The notes beneath the pieces were generated by a model. The model ran no database searches, had not been told where the DNA came from, and saw nothing but the letters and a program-made list of their open reading frames with translations. DNA of 64,000 nucleotides from Pseudomonadota bacterium (GTDB lineage Bacteria; Pseudomonadota; Alphaproteobacteria; Dongiales; Dongiaceae): the NCBI GenBank assembly GCA_016183985.1, contig JACPDN010000006.1:248001-312000 (forward strand), read 5' to 3'. The number at the start of each line of letters is the position of its first letter. The first letter of the stretch is position 1. Made by a program: the position numbers and the translations under genes. Below are positions 43,914-51,553 of the stretch, piece by piece.

Positions 43914-44702
43914 TCAAGGCGCCAGCGGCAAAGTCTTTTGCTGGGCCAGCTCAAAGGTCAATTCCTTAACCTTGGTCGGCGTCACCATCGCCAGAATCGG
44001 TGCCGATTTGCTGGGCTTCATGCGGCTGACCAGATCGGCAAGGAGATCCATGTCCAACTCCTCGAAGACCTGCGCCGCATCCTTGGGCTTCATCTTTTCA
44101 TAGGTCTGGACCAGGGCCTGCAGGCGCTGCTCCTCTTCGTCGGAGCGCTTCTTGAGAATGTCCTCGACGGTGGATTGCAGAGCCTTCAGCTCCGCCATCT
44201 TCTGTTCCATGCGCTGCTCGGCGGCGGCCACCATGGCTTCACGCTCGTCGAGTTGGCGTGACTTCAGCTCCAGCTCTTCGCGGCGCTTGGCGAGTTGCTG
44301 CAGAACCTCGACCTCTTCATCCGTGTATTCCAGCGGGTCTTTGGGCGGCGTCGCTTCGGATGCGGCGGACTCTGATGGCGCGGGCTCTGCCGGCGCTGTC
44401 GCCGCGCCGTTCTGTGCCGCCGGCTGGGTGGCGGTCGCATTGGCGGGCTGCATCGGCGCGGCATTCTGAGCCGGCGCCGATGCGGGTGCCGCTGTCGATG
44501 CGGCATTGGCGGCCGGCGCAGATTGCGCCTGCGTTTCGCTGCCAACGCCGAGGGAGATGTGATGATAGACGTCGCCTACACGAACGGTCAGCACCAGCGC
44601 CATGACACCGGCCAGTGCGGGCAACAGGCGCACACGCGGCATGGCGAGCTTCGCCCCCTGCCCCGCCGGCGTCGTTACATCGTTCTTTGCGTCGTTCGGC
44701 AT
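43914..44702 (-). CDS. Flagellar motility protein MotE-like
   Basis: A 262-residue protein with an N-terminal membrane anchor (LLPALAGVMALVLTVRVG), an Ala/Pro-rich linker, a coiled coil (LQQLAKRREELELKSRQLDEREAMVAAAEQRMEQKM) and a C-terminal MgtE-N-like domain (KPKDAAQVFEELDMDLLADLVSRMKPSKSAPILAMVTPTKVKELTFELA). This order matches MotE, a periplasmic chaperone/ligand of MotC in rhizobia. No motC is in the window. Likely periplasmic and part of motor function. Confidence 0.85.
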   Translation of the reverse strand: MPNDAKNDVTTPAGQGAKLAMPRVRLLPALAGVMALVLTVRVGDVYHHISLGVGSETQAQSAPAANAASTAAPASAPAQNAAPMQPANATATQPAAQNGAATAPAEPAPSESAASEATPPKDPLEYTDEEVEVLQQLAKRREELELKSRQLDEREAMVAAAEQRMEQKMAELKALQSTVEDILKKRSDEEEQRLQALVQTYEKMKPKDAAQVFEELDMDLLADLVSRMKPSKSAPILAMVTPTKVKELTFELAQQKTLPLAP

Positions 44703-44711
44703 CGATCGGTC

Positions 44712-45161
44712 CTAGCGAATGCGGCCAAGGGCCGACAAGAGAGCCTGTGTCTGCGGATCCAGGGCGCCAGTTGGTTCGCCTTCGGTCCGGGGCTTGGGGG
44801 CTGCCGGTGCTGCGCTGCGCGTCGCCCCCAACTGAGTTTCCAGTTTGTCGGCCGCGTTTTCCGCCCGCGCGATCAACATCTTCAGATCGTCGCTGCTGCG
44901 CTGCAATTCGGCGACCACACCTTGGCCCTTGCCGATCCGCTCACCCAGCTCGCGGCCAACACCGTCGGCACCGATCCTGAGATCGGCCAGCGCCCGGTCC
45001 GCCTGCGCAGTTGCTGCGGTGAAGTCCTGGACCAGCTTCTGGAAGCTGTCACGATCCTTCTGCAGATCGCCCAGCCGCCGCAAGAGTTTCAGCACGTAGA
45101 ACAGCGTCGCCGCCAGCATGGCAACGAGAACGAAATCGGCAATGAGCCCGAATGACATCAT
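44712..45161 (-). CDS. DUF6468-type membrane-anchored coiled-coil protein
   Basis: A 149-residue protein with one N-terminal membrane helix (GLIADFVLVAMLAATLFYVL) followed by a long coiled coil (LLRRLGDLQKDRDSFQKLVQDFTAATAQADRALADL). It is found between fliM and motE in alphaproteobacterial flagellar clusters; function is not established. It lies 10 bases ahead of motE and 35 after fliM, so all four genes are one unit. Confidence 0.82.
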   Translation of the reverse strand: MMSFGLIADFVLVAMLAATLFYVLKLLRRLGDLQKDRDSFQKLVQDFTAATAQADRALADLRIGADGVGRELGERIGKGQGVVAELQRSSDDLKMLIARAENAADKLETQLGATRSAAPAAPKPRTEGEPTGALDPQTQALLSALGRIR

Positions 45162-45196
45162 CAGCTATCGAACCTGTCGATCCGTTGCCGATCCGG

Positions 45197-46276
45197 TCAC
45201 TTGATCAAGCGTTCTTGAAGCTTCACGGCGATATGCTTGCCCTTGCGGCCCATCTGGCCGTTGAACAGCTTCACGTCGCCGCAGCGCAGTTCCACCAAGG
45301 AATCCGGCGTTACTTCGAGATCAAGCCGGCTGCCCGGCTTCCAGTTCAGCACATCGTTGAGCGATACCGACACTTCATCAAGCACCGCGTTGATCTTCAC
45401 ATCCGTCTGCCACAATTCACCGGAAAGATGTGTTTCCCAGATTGAATCACGGCCGAACTTTTCGCCCATGAACATCTGCAGCAGCAATTCGCGCACAGGT
45501 TCCAGCGTCGCATAGGGCAGCATCAGCTCAAGCCGGCCACCGCGGTCTTCCATGTCAACGCGCAACCGCGCCAGGATGGCGGCATTGGCGGGCCGGGCGA
45601 TGGCGGCAAAACGCGGGTTGGTCTCCAGGCGCTCGAAACGGAACGTCACGGGCGAGAGCGGATCGAAAGTGGCCGTCAGGTCATTGAGCACCACATTGAC
45701 CAGGCGCTCGACCAGGTTTCGCTCGATCGTCGTATAGGGACGGCCTTCGATGCGCATCGCGGCCGTGCCGCGACGACCGCCCAGCAGCACGTCGACGATC
45801 GAATAGGTGAGCGAGGAATCGACCATCAACAGGCCGTAATTGTCCCACTCCTCCGCCTTGAACACACCCAGCATCGCCGGCAGCGGGATCGAATTCAGAT
45901 AATCGCCGAAGCGGATCGCCGTAATGTTGTCGAGGCTCACCTCGACGTTGTCTGACGTGAAGTTGCGCAGGCTGGTGGAGAGCATGCGCACCAGTCGGTC
46001 GAAGACGATTTCCAGCATCGGCAGGCGTTCGTAGGAAACGAGCGCGCTGTTGAGCATGGCCTGGATGCCGGAGGTCTTTTCCTCGGCCCCACCATCCTTC
46101 GAAATGCCAAGCAGGCTGTCGATTTCATCCTGATCGAGGACGCGATTGGACATCGGCCCGGTGGTCGCCCCACCGCCATCGCCGTCGCCACCGCCGTCGT
46201 CATCGGCCATGTCGCCCCAGGCAGCCGCGGCGGCCTTTTCCTCTTCGGAGAGTTCCTCTTCAGGATCGTCGATCAT
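45197..46276 (-). CDS. fliM: Flagellar motor switch protein FliM
   Basis: A 359-residue C-ring protein. The CheY-P binding motif LDQDEIDSLLG lies at residues 47-57 rather than at the extreme N-terminus, after an acidic Gly/Asp-rich extension containing AAAAWGDMADDD. The middle domain (SYERLPMLEIVFDRLVRML...GGRRG) and the FliN-like C-terminal domain (VSLNDVLNWKPGSRLDLEV...LFNGQMGRKGKHIAVKL) are complete. An alternative start at 46150 (MSNRVLDQ) would remove the extension, but the upstream start has GAGG spacing. Confidence 0.96.
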   Translation of the reverse strand: MIDDPEEELSEEEKAAAAAWGDMADDDGGGDGDGGGATTGPMSNRVLDQDEIDSLLGISKDGGAEEKTSGIQAMLNSALVSYERLPMLEIVFDRLVRMLSTSLRNFTSDNVEVSLDNITAIRFGDYLNSIPLPAMLGVFKAEEWDNYGLLMVDSSLTYSIVDVLLGGRRGTAAMRIEGRPYTTIERNLVERLVNVVLNDLTATFDPLSPVTFRFERLETNPRFAAIARPANAAILARLRVDMEDRGGRLELMLPYATLEPVRELLLQMFMGEKFGRDSIWETHLSGELWQTDVKINAVLDEVSVSLNDVLNWKPGSRLDLEVTPDSLVELRCGDVKLFNGQMGRKGKHIAVKLQERLIK

Positions 46277-46331
46277 GCCCTAACCTCGATTGGCCTCAGT
46301 ATCGCACGAATCAAGCAATTCTGATGCCATC

Positions 46332-46862
46332 TTATTGCTGAACCAGCATTTCCTTAAAGAGAATATCTTTGACCTTGGCCGGTTTGGCCGCGTTCTTGAC
46401 CCGCAGGAGCAACTCCTCGCGCAGGCGCTGCAAGCCGGCAGCCCCCTGGACGTCCTCCGGCCGCAGGCTCCGAAGATAGGTCACAATCTCGTTCTCGATA
46501 CGGGGCTGCAGTTCCTCGACCAATTTCTGCTCTTCAGGCGATCCGACCTCGAGCACCATGGTGGTGACCATGAATGGTTGCTTCTTGCCCGTCATGATCA
46601 GGTTGGCCTGCATCTTTGGCAGCTCGATGAAGACCGGCGGATGGGCCTCGTCCTCGGCGGCCTGCTCTTCTTCAGCCGCCGCCTCAGCCTCGCCCTCATG
46701 ACCGGCTGCGGCCTCTTTGGGATCCTCCTTGAAAAGGAGGAAATAGGCTGCGGCCCCACCGCCGCCCAACAGGAGCAAGGGCAGTACAATGAACAGCACC
46801 AGCTTTTTACCGCTCATCTTCTTTTTGGTTTGCGATGCGCCTTCTGCGCCTTCTTCAGCCAT
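46332..46862 (-). CDS. fliL: Flagellar basal-body-associated protein FliL
   Basis: A 176-residue bitopic protein that surrounds the stator. It has a basic cytoplasmic N-terminus, a membrane helix (LVLFIVLPLLLLGGGGAAAYFLLF), an acidic linker, and the FliL/SPFH-like domain ending VKDILFKEMLVQ. GAGGAAAA precedes the ATG. It is the first gene of the fliL-fliM-DUF6468-motE unit. A CtrA half site (TTAACCAT on the minus strand) lies at 46988-46995, about 130 bases upstream. Confidence 0.94.
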   Translation of the reverse strand: MAEEGAEGASQTKKKMSGKKLVLFIVLPLLLLGGGGAAAYFLLFKEDPKEAAAGHEGEAEAAAEEEQAAEDEAHPPVFIELPKMQANLIMTGKKQPFMVTTMVLEVGSPEEQKLVEELQPRIENEIVTYLRSLRPEDVQGAAGLQRLREELLLRVKNAAKPAKVKDILFKEMLVQQ

Positions 46863-47062
46863 TTTTCCTCAACGTCGCAAATAGCCCCAACGGCAGCCGT
46901 CTGGCGCCGGAACTGAGGCGGTGGTGCTGGCTGCTTGGCGCTGGCGCCAAATTGTTCAGCCGGGCGGTGGGGTTAAACTAGGCCGGGATGGTTAATATCC
47001 GGTGAACCGTCGGCCGCTTTGTGCGCCGCAAATTATGCCGGCCTGACGCCATTTTTGCCCGG

Positions 47063-47075
47063 GGCAGTTTCTGCC
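47063..47075. promoter_or_regulatory. GGCA-GTTTC-TGCC dyad, candidate FlbD/ftr element for flgF
   Basis: GGCAGTTTCTGCC is a perfect dyad 52 bases upstream of the flgF sigma-54 promoter. The same GGCA-N5-TGCC pattern recurs at the other sigma-54 promoters of the window. It lies in the 336-base fliL/flgF divergent region, which also holds a related GCCGCAAATTATGCCGGC at about 47024-47042 and no gene. Confidence 0.5.
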
Positions 47076-47126
47076 GATGGCGCTCCATCCCGCGCGTAAT
47101 TAATTGATATAACACGATATAATTAA

Positions 47127-47142
47127 TGGCATGGCAGCTGCA
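47127..47142 (+). promoter_or_regulatory. Sigma-54 promoter of the flgF operon
   Basis: TGGCATGGCAGCTGCA has the -24 GG (47128-47129) and -12 GC (47140-47141) elements separated by exactly ten bases. It is 57 bases ahead of the flgF ATG. Confidence 0.75.
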
Positions 47143-47198
47143 TAAGGATCAGCACCAGCCGCAGAGCTGGACGAAACTGACCCTTTGAGGGCACCGTC

Positions 47199-47942
47199 AT
47201 GGAAACACCGACTTACATCGTGCTGTCGCGGCAGCTCGGTTTGTCCCGACAGATGGACGTGGTGGCCAACAATCTGGCCAACACCAATACCGTCGGCTTC
47301 AAGTCCGAGGGCATGGTCTTCAGCGAATACCTCATCAAGGCCGAAAAGCCGGTCGAGCTGTCCTATGTCCAGGATCTGGCCAGCTATCGCGACCTCACCG
47401 AAGGCACGTTGCAGCCGACCGGCAACGACCTCGACCTCGCCATCCAGGGCAAAGGCTATTTCGTGGTCGATACCCCCGATGGCCCGCGCTATACGCGCAA
47501 CGGCCGCTTCCAGCTCAATGCGGCGAGCGAAGTCGTCAATAGCGACGGCTTCCGCGTACTCGCCGGCGGGGCACCGGTCATCATCAACCCCGACGACGGC
47601 CCGATCAATATCGCCGGCGACGGCACGGTCTCGGCCGACCGCTTGCAGGGCGGCAACACGCCCGTCATCTACGGCAAGCTCGACGTCGTCGCCTTCGCGG
47701 ATAACAACGCCCTGAAGCCCAGCAGCGGCACGACCTTCGAGAGCGACCAGGCGCCGAGCCAAGCCAATACGGACGATTTCAAAGTCCAGCAGCGCATGAT
47801 CGAGACCTCGAACGTCCAGTCGATCCGCGAGATGACCAGCATGATCTGGGTGCAGCGCAATTATCAGGCCGCCCAGAAATTCCTGGAAGGCGAGCATGAA
47901 CGTATGCGCCGCTCCATCAACTACATCATCCCCAGCTCGTAA
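47199..47942 (+). CDS. flgF: Flagellar basal-body rod protein FlgF
   Basis: A 247-residue proximal rod protein starting METPTYIVLSRQLGLSRQMDVVANNLANTNTVGFKSEG, the rod/hook N-terminal motif. The C-terminal helix carries VQSIREMTSMIWVQRNYQAAQKFLEG. It is the first gene of flgF-flgG-flgA-flgH under the sigma-54 promoter at 47127. Confidence 0.96.
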   Translation: METPTYIVLSRQLGLSRQMDVVANNLANTNTVGFKSEGMVFSEYLIKAEKPVELSYVQDLASYRDLTEGTLQPTGNDLDLAIQGKGYFVVDTPDGPRYTRNGRFQLNAASEVVNSDGFRVLAGGAPVIINPDDGPINIAGDGTVSADRLQGGNTPVIYGKLDVVAFADNNALKPSSGTTFESDQAPSQANTDDFKVQQRMIETSNVQSIREMTSMIWVQRNYQAAQKFLEGEHERMRRSINYIIPSS

Positions 47943-47963
47943 CGCCGGACGGGAGATAGAGCC

Positions 47964-48749
47964 ATGAGATCCCTGACCACTGCCGCGACCGGCATGTACG
48001 CCCAACAGCAGAACATCGATGTTATCGCCAACAACATCGCCAACGTGACCACGACCGGCTTCAAGCGCAGCCGCGCCGAGTTCGCCGATCTCCTCTATCA
48101 GGATGATCGCCGCGTCGGCACGCAATCCTCCGACACCGCCACGATCGTCCCCGCCGGCGTGCAGATCGGCGTCGGAGTCAAGGCCGTTGCCGTCTATCGC
48201 ATCAACGAGCAAGGCTCGCTCATTCCGACCGACAACCCGCTCGACATCGCCATCAAGGGCCGCGGCTATCTGCAGGTGACCCTGCCCGACGGCACGACGG
48301 CCTATACCCGCGACGGCAGCCTGCGTCTCTCCAATGACGGCACATTGGTGACGGCGGATGGTTTCAACATCGTTCCGAACATCACCGTCCCCAACAACGC
48401 CACCGATATCACCATCAATGGCAACGGCCAGGTCGAAGTGACCATTCCCGGCCAGGTAGCGCCCACCCTGCTCGGCCAGATTCAGCTGGCAACCTTCATC
48501 AACGAGGCTGGCATGAAGCAGGCCGGCGACAATTTGCTGCTGGAAACCGAAGCTTCCGGCGGGCCGACCACGGGCAATCCCGGCGATGTGGGCTTCGGCC
48601 TCATCCAGCAGAACTTCCTCGAGCAGTCGAACGTCAACATGGTGAGCGAGATGACCGACCTCATCGCCGCACAGCGCGCCTATGAGATCAATTCCAAGGT
48701 CATCCAGGCGTCCGACGACATGATGGCAACTATCACCAACATCCGGTAA
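47964..48749 (+). CDS. flgG: Flagellar distal rod protein FlgG
   Basis: A 261-residue distal rod protein: MRSLTTAATGMYAQQQNIDVIANNIANVTTTGFKRSRAEF and the C-terminal EQSNVNMVSEMTDLIAAQRAYEINSKVIQASDDM, both nearly invariant. The start is 21 bases after flgF. Confidence 0.98.
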   Translation: MRSLTTAATGMYAQQQNIDVIANNIANVTTTGFKRSRAEFADLLYQDDRRVGTQSSDTATIVPAGVQIGVGVKAVAVYRINEQGSLIPTDNPLDIAIKGRGYLQVTLPDGTTAYTRDGSLRLSNDGTLVTADGFNIVPNITVPNNATDITINGNGQVEVTIPGQVAPTLLGQIQLATFINEAGMKQAGDNLLLETEASGGPTTGNPGDVGFGLIQQNFLEQSNVNMVSEMTDLIAAQRAYEINSKVIQASDDMMATITNIR

Positions 48750-48760
48750 GGAGGCGTAAC

Positions 48761-49774
48761 ATGACATATCGTTCATGGCATGCGGGCGCCCTCACCCTCG
48801 CATTCCTGCTCAGCATCGCTGCTGTCCAGGTGAAGGCTGACGAACTTGTCGCCAGCACCGGTGATGGCGAAGCGGCGGAAGCGGCACCTGGCCTCAGCCT
48901 GCGCAACAACGTCATGGTCGATGACGATGTCGTCCGGCTCGGCGATCTCTTCATGGAATCGCTCTCGGTCGGCGACACGCCCATCGCCCAGGCACCGGCA
49001 CCCGGACAGACGATTGCGCTCGACGCCCGTTTCCTGCGACAGCTCGCCCGCGCCTATCGTCTCGACTGGCAGCCGGACTCAAAATTCGAGAAAGTCCTGG
49101 TCGGGCGAATCAGCCAGCGTATCGACGCGACCCAGGTCGTCGCCTCCATCAACGACGCGATCCATGAGCGGGCCGGCAACGATGCCCGCCTCGATCTGGT
49201 GCTGGATGGCGGCGATGTCGAGTTTACGCTGCCGACCAACATCACCCCGACCATCGCCGTGCGGAATCTGCAATATGATCCGACCAGCCAGCGCTTTGCC
49301 GCCATGCTGATCGTGCCGGCCGATGGGCCGACCGTTCTGCAGCGCCAAGTCTCGGGGTCGATTTTTGAGACCATCGATATCCCCGTCTTCAACCACGCCA
49401 TGGGCGCCGGCACGACGGTTCAGGAAGGCGATCTGCAGTGGATCTCGATCCGCACCGACCGCCTGATCGGGAACGTCATTACGGATAGCCGTCAGCTGGT
49501 CGGCATGACGACCAAGCGCCCCTTGCGCACCGGCCAGATGCTGCGCGGCAGCGACCTGGTGATGACGCCGGCCATCCGCAAGAACACCCTGGTGACGCTC
49601 GCTTTGCAGTCCGGTCAGATGAACCTGACCGTCACGGGCCGCGCGCTCGAAGATGCCGCGATCGGCCAGCCGATCCGCGTCGTCAACGTCAACAGCAAGA
49701 AAGAGCTAACTGGCATCGTCCGGGATTCGAGCACAATCGTGATCCCCGTCGCCGGCCAGCTCACCCTGAATTGA
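48761..49774 (+). CDS. flgA: Flagellar P-ring chaperone FlgA
   Basis: A 337-residue periplasmic protein needed for P-ring assembly. A signal peptide (LTLAFLLSIAAVQVKA) is followed by two beta-rich regions and the SAF-like C-terminal domain with MTTKRPLRTGQMLRGSDL and LVTLALQSGQMNLTVTGRALEDAAIGQPIRVVNVNSKKELTGIV. It is longer than enteric FlgA (about 220), as usual in alphaproteobacteria. It overlaps neither neighbour but is 12 bases ahead of flgH. Confidence 0.93.
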   Translation: MTYRSWHAGALTLAFLLSIAAVQVKADELVASTGDGEAAEAAPGLSLRNNVMVDDDVVRLGDLFMESLSVGDTPIAQAPAPGQTIALDARFLRQLARAYRLDWQPDSKFEKVLVGRISQRIDATQVVASINDAIHERAGNDARLDLVLDGGDVEFTLPTNITPTIAVRNLQYDPTSQRFAAMLIVPADGPTVLQRQVSGSIFETIDIPVFNHAMGAGTTVQEGDLQWISIRTDRLIGNVITDSRQLVGMTTKRPLRTGQMLRGSDLVMTPAIRKNTLVTLALQSGQMNLTVTGRALEDAAIGQPIRVVNVNSKKELTGIVRDSSTIVIPVAGQLTLN

Positions 49775-49785
49775 AGGAGGCCGCC

Positions 49786-50559
49786 ATGGCCCGCATTCAC
49801 AACCAACGCCGTTTCGCCCTGTCGATGTCGCTTGCGACGCTGCTCAGCACCACCATGCTGGCCGGCTGCGGCAACATGATCGACCGCGTGGCAGAAATCG
49901 GCAAAGAACCATCGATGGATCCGATTGAGAATCCGCAGAAGGATCCAAACTACCAGCCGGTCAGCCTGCCGATGCCCTCGCCTTCAGCCGATATCCGCCA
50001 GCCCAATTCGCTGTGGCGCCAGGGTAGCCGCGCGTTCTTCAAGGACCAGCGCGCCGCCAAGATCGGCGACATCCTGACCGTCGTGATCGAGATCGACGAC
50101 GAAGCCAAGCTCGACAACAAGACCGATCAGGCCCGCGACGGCAGCAACAGCGCCGGCCTCGACAATCTGCTCGGCTATGAAACGATGCTGAAGGACATCT
50201 TCCCCGACGGCATCGACGCGGGCAATCTGGTGAATTCGGACAGCGCATCCTCAACGACCGGCTCGGGCACTGTCGACCGATCGGAAGCCATCAAGCTGCG
50301 CGTCGCCGCGGTCGTGACCCAAGTGCTGCCCAATGGCAATCTGGTCCTGCAGGGATCGCAGCAGGTGCGCGTCAATTACGAACTGCGCCAGCTCACGGTG
50401 GGCGGCGTCATTCGTCCTGAAGACATCTCCAACGTCAACGAGATCAATTACGACAAAATCGCCGAAGCCCGCATCGCCTATGGCGGCAAGGGCACACTTT
50501 CCGATGTGCAACAGCCGCGCTTCGGCCAGCAGGTCTACGACATCTTCTTCCCGTTCTAA
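49786..50559 (+). CDS. flgH: Flagellar L-ring protein FlgH
   Basis: A 257-residue outer-membrane lipoprotein forming the L ring. The lipobox is MLAGCGNM. Core motifs are SLWRQGSRAFFKDQRAAKIGDILTVVIEIDDEAKLDNKT and the C-terminal VGGVIRPEDISNVNEINYDKIAEARIAYGGKGTLSDVQQPRFGQQVYD. The ATG at 49786 follows GAAGGAGG; an in-frame ATG at 49771 has no such site. A terminator follows the gene. Confidence 0.96.
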   Translation: MARIHNQRRFALSMSLATLLSTTMLAGCGNMIDRVAEIGKEPSMDPIENPQKDPNYQPVSLPMPSPSADIRQPNSLWRQGSRAFFKDQRAAKIGDILTVVIEIDDEAKLDNKTDQARDGSNSAGLDNLLGYETMLKDIFPDGIDAGNLVNSDSASSTTGSGTVDRSEAIKLRVAAVVTQVLPNGNLVLQGSQQVRVNYELRQLTVGGVIRPEDISNVNEINYDKIAEARIAYGGKGTLSDVQQPRFGQQVYDIFFPF

Positions 50560-50637
50560 GACTTTCCGACACGCGATTGCGAGGTGCGCGCATCCGGCCA
50601 CGGATGCGTCCCACCGATGAGTTCATGACGGCAACTT

Positions 50638-50673
50638 CCCTTCCATCCACCCGGATGGAAGGGTTCTTTTTTT
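50638..50673 (+). terminator. Rho-independent terminator after flgH
   Basis: CCCTTCCATCC and GGATGGAAGGG form an 11-bp stem with a short loop (ACCC), followed by TTCTTTTTTT. It ends the flgF-flgG-flgA-flgH transcript 79 bases after the flgH stop. Confidence 0.93.
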
Positions 50674-50728
50674 GGCGTCAAGATTGGATAGGAGCGTCGT
50701 CACTTGACGAGTGCCCGCCCCTTGGCGC

Positions 50729-50764
50729 CCCCTCTCCCTCTCCCTCTCCCTCTCCCTCTCCCTC
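50729..50764. repeat. CTCCCT hexanucleotide tandem repeat
   Basis: About six uninterrupted copies of CTCCCT (period 6). This is a simple-sequence tract prone to slippage. It adjoins the left arm of the inverted repeat at 50757-50894. Confidence 0.9.
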
Positions 50765-50894
50765 ACCCTCCCCCACGTAGGGGGGAGGGGATTTCACCGA
50801 GGATGCGATAACGGTTGAGTTCAGACCGGCTGGAGTTCCCCCCCCACAGTCGGCGCATGCCGACATGCGTCGGCGTGGGGGAGGGTTAGGGAGA
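50757..50894. repeat. Element with 20-bp inverted repeats (CCCTCACCCTCCCCCAC family)
   Basis: The left arm at 50757-50776 and right arm at 50875-50894 match in 19 of 20 positions in inverted orientation. They enclose about 98 bases with further palindromes (CATGCCGACATG region; GTCGGCGCATGCCGAC is a perfect dyad). No transposase is present. It looks like a small non-coding mobile or REP-type unit, related to the dyad at 11461-11486. Confidence 0.6.
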
Positions 50895-51004
50895 GGGGGC
50901 GGAAGCGATGACTTTCTCCATCCAATTTCCGTTTTTTTCTTCCTCTCAAGATCCCCACGCGACACCGCTCGGGCAGATGTGCCGGCCGTGCGTTTCGGCC
51001 GTGA

Positions 51005-51104
51005 CGGGTGCTGCTGCCTGCAGCACCGAAGGGGAATCCGGTCACCGCGTCGGATCCGGCGGGGGCTGCGAACCGCTGCAGCCCAAGGGGAGTGCCCTGT
51101 GACC
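51005..51104. repeat. Tandem pair of about 42-nt hairpin units
   Basis: Unit A (51005-51046) and unit B (51060-51104) share the layout: a GC-rich stem around TGCAG, then AAGGGGA, then a short variable part, then GT(C/G)ACC. Each unit folds by itself (GGTGCTGC/GCAGCACC in A, GGGCTGC/GCAGCCC in B). The duplication implies a structural role, in RNA or DNA. Lies downstream of the minus-strand promoter at 51277-51305. Confidence 0.55.
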
Positions 51105-51276
51105 CGGGACTCGCGGGGGACCGCTCATCCATCCGGTCCGGGAGGCTGCTTTCACCAGCAACCTGGGTTGCTCCGTATGAAGGAGCCGATATGGCGGCCT
51201 GCGCCTCAGAGAGGCTTGCGCCGGGACAACCGAGCGGTTCCGGCTGGGGACCGGAGGTGATGTGTGCACAGCTCTA

Positions 51277-51305
51277 CTAGTATCAAATTCCTAGTGTCTT
51301 GTCAA
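51277..51305 (-). promoter_or_regulatory. Sigma-70-type promoter reading leftward (TTGACA-N17-TACTAG)
   Basis: On the minus strand a perfect -35 TTGACA (51300-51305) is followed after 17 bases by TACTAG (51277-51282). A transcript would start near 51270 and run through the repeat pair toward 50900. No convincing protein gene lies there. The LexA box directly abuts the -35. Confidence 0.55.
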
Positions 51306-51320
51306 GAACAAATTAGGAAC
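51306..51320. promoter_or_regulatory. LexA (SOS) box, GAAC-AAATTAG-GAAC
   Basis: Perfect match to the alphaproteobacterial LexA target GAAC-N7-GAAC (GTTC-N7-GTTC on the minus strand). It touches the -35 of the leftward promoter. It also lies within a weaker rightward promoter-like TTGTCA-N17-CATTCT, 234 bases ahead of the nucleotidyltransferase gene. Confidence 0.6.
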
Positions 51321-51334
51321 ACATTCTCCCCAAC

Positions 51335-51429
51335 CGTCATCCCCGGGCGAAGTCCCGGGGATCCAGAGGTGCCGCTTGCGCGAGTGGATGCCCGGCCAGA
51401 CCGGATCAACACCGGGCCCGGGCATGACG
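51335..51429. repeat. REP-like palindromic element (CGTCAT...ATGACG)
   Basis: Begins CGTCATCCCCGGGC and ends CCCGGGCATGACG, in inverted orientation. It has an internal hairpin CCCCGGG-CGAAGT-CCCGGGG. Such CGTCATNCCCGGG units are dispersed palindromic repeats in many alphaproteobacteria. With the features at 50638-51320 it fills the 994-base gene-free stretch between flgH and the nucleotidyltransferase gene. Confidence 0.7.
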
Positions 51430-51553
51430 GCAGTAGGACGGGGCAGGCGCGGCGGCTTGACTGGGGGATCCATCCGCCTGCGCCGCAACATCAAGGGTGC
51501 AACTCGCCAATCCGCTGCTTCAGGGTATGACTGAAACGCTTTAAGGTCGACGC

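Noticed and set aside
47100-48776. Minus-strand open frame of 558 codons
   Set aside because: Antisense to flgF and flgG, which have complete rod-protein motifs.
50821-51132. Minus-strand reading frame of 103 codons in the repeat region
   Set aside because: Composition is Arg/Pro/Gly rich as expected from GC-rich non-coding DNA, it runs through the hairpin pair and inverted repeat, and no ribosome-binding site or family pattern is visible.
51000-51270. Plus-strand similarity to a cobalamin riboswitch (GGGGAATCCGGT segment)
   Set aside because: The required CUGCCCCCGCAACUGU-type core and the downstream CCACUG and GCCAGGAGACC elements are absent, and no cobalamin gene follows.
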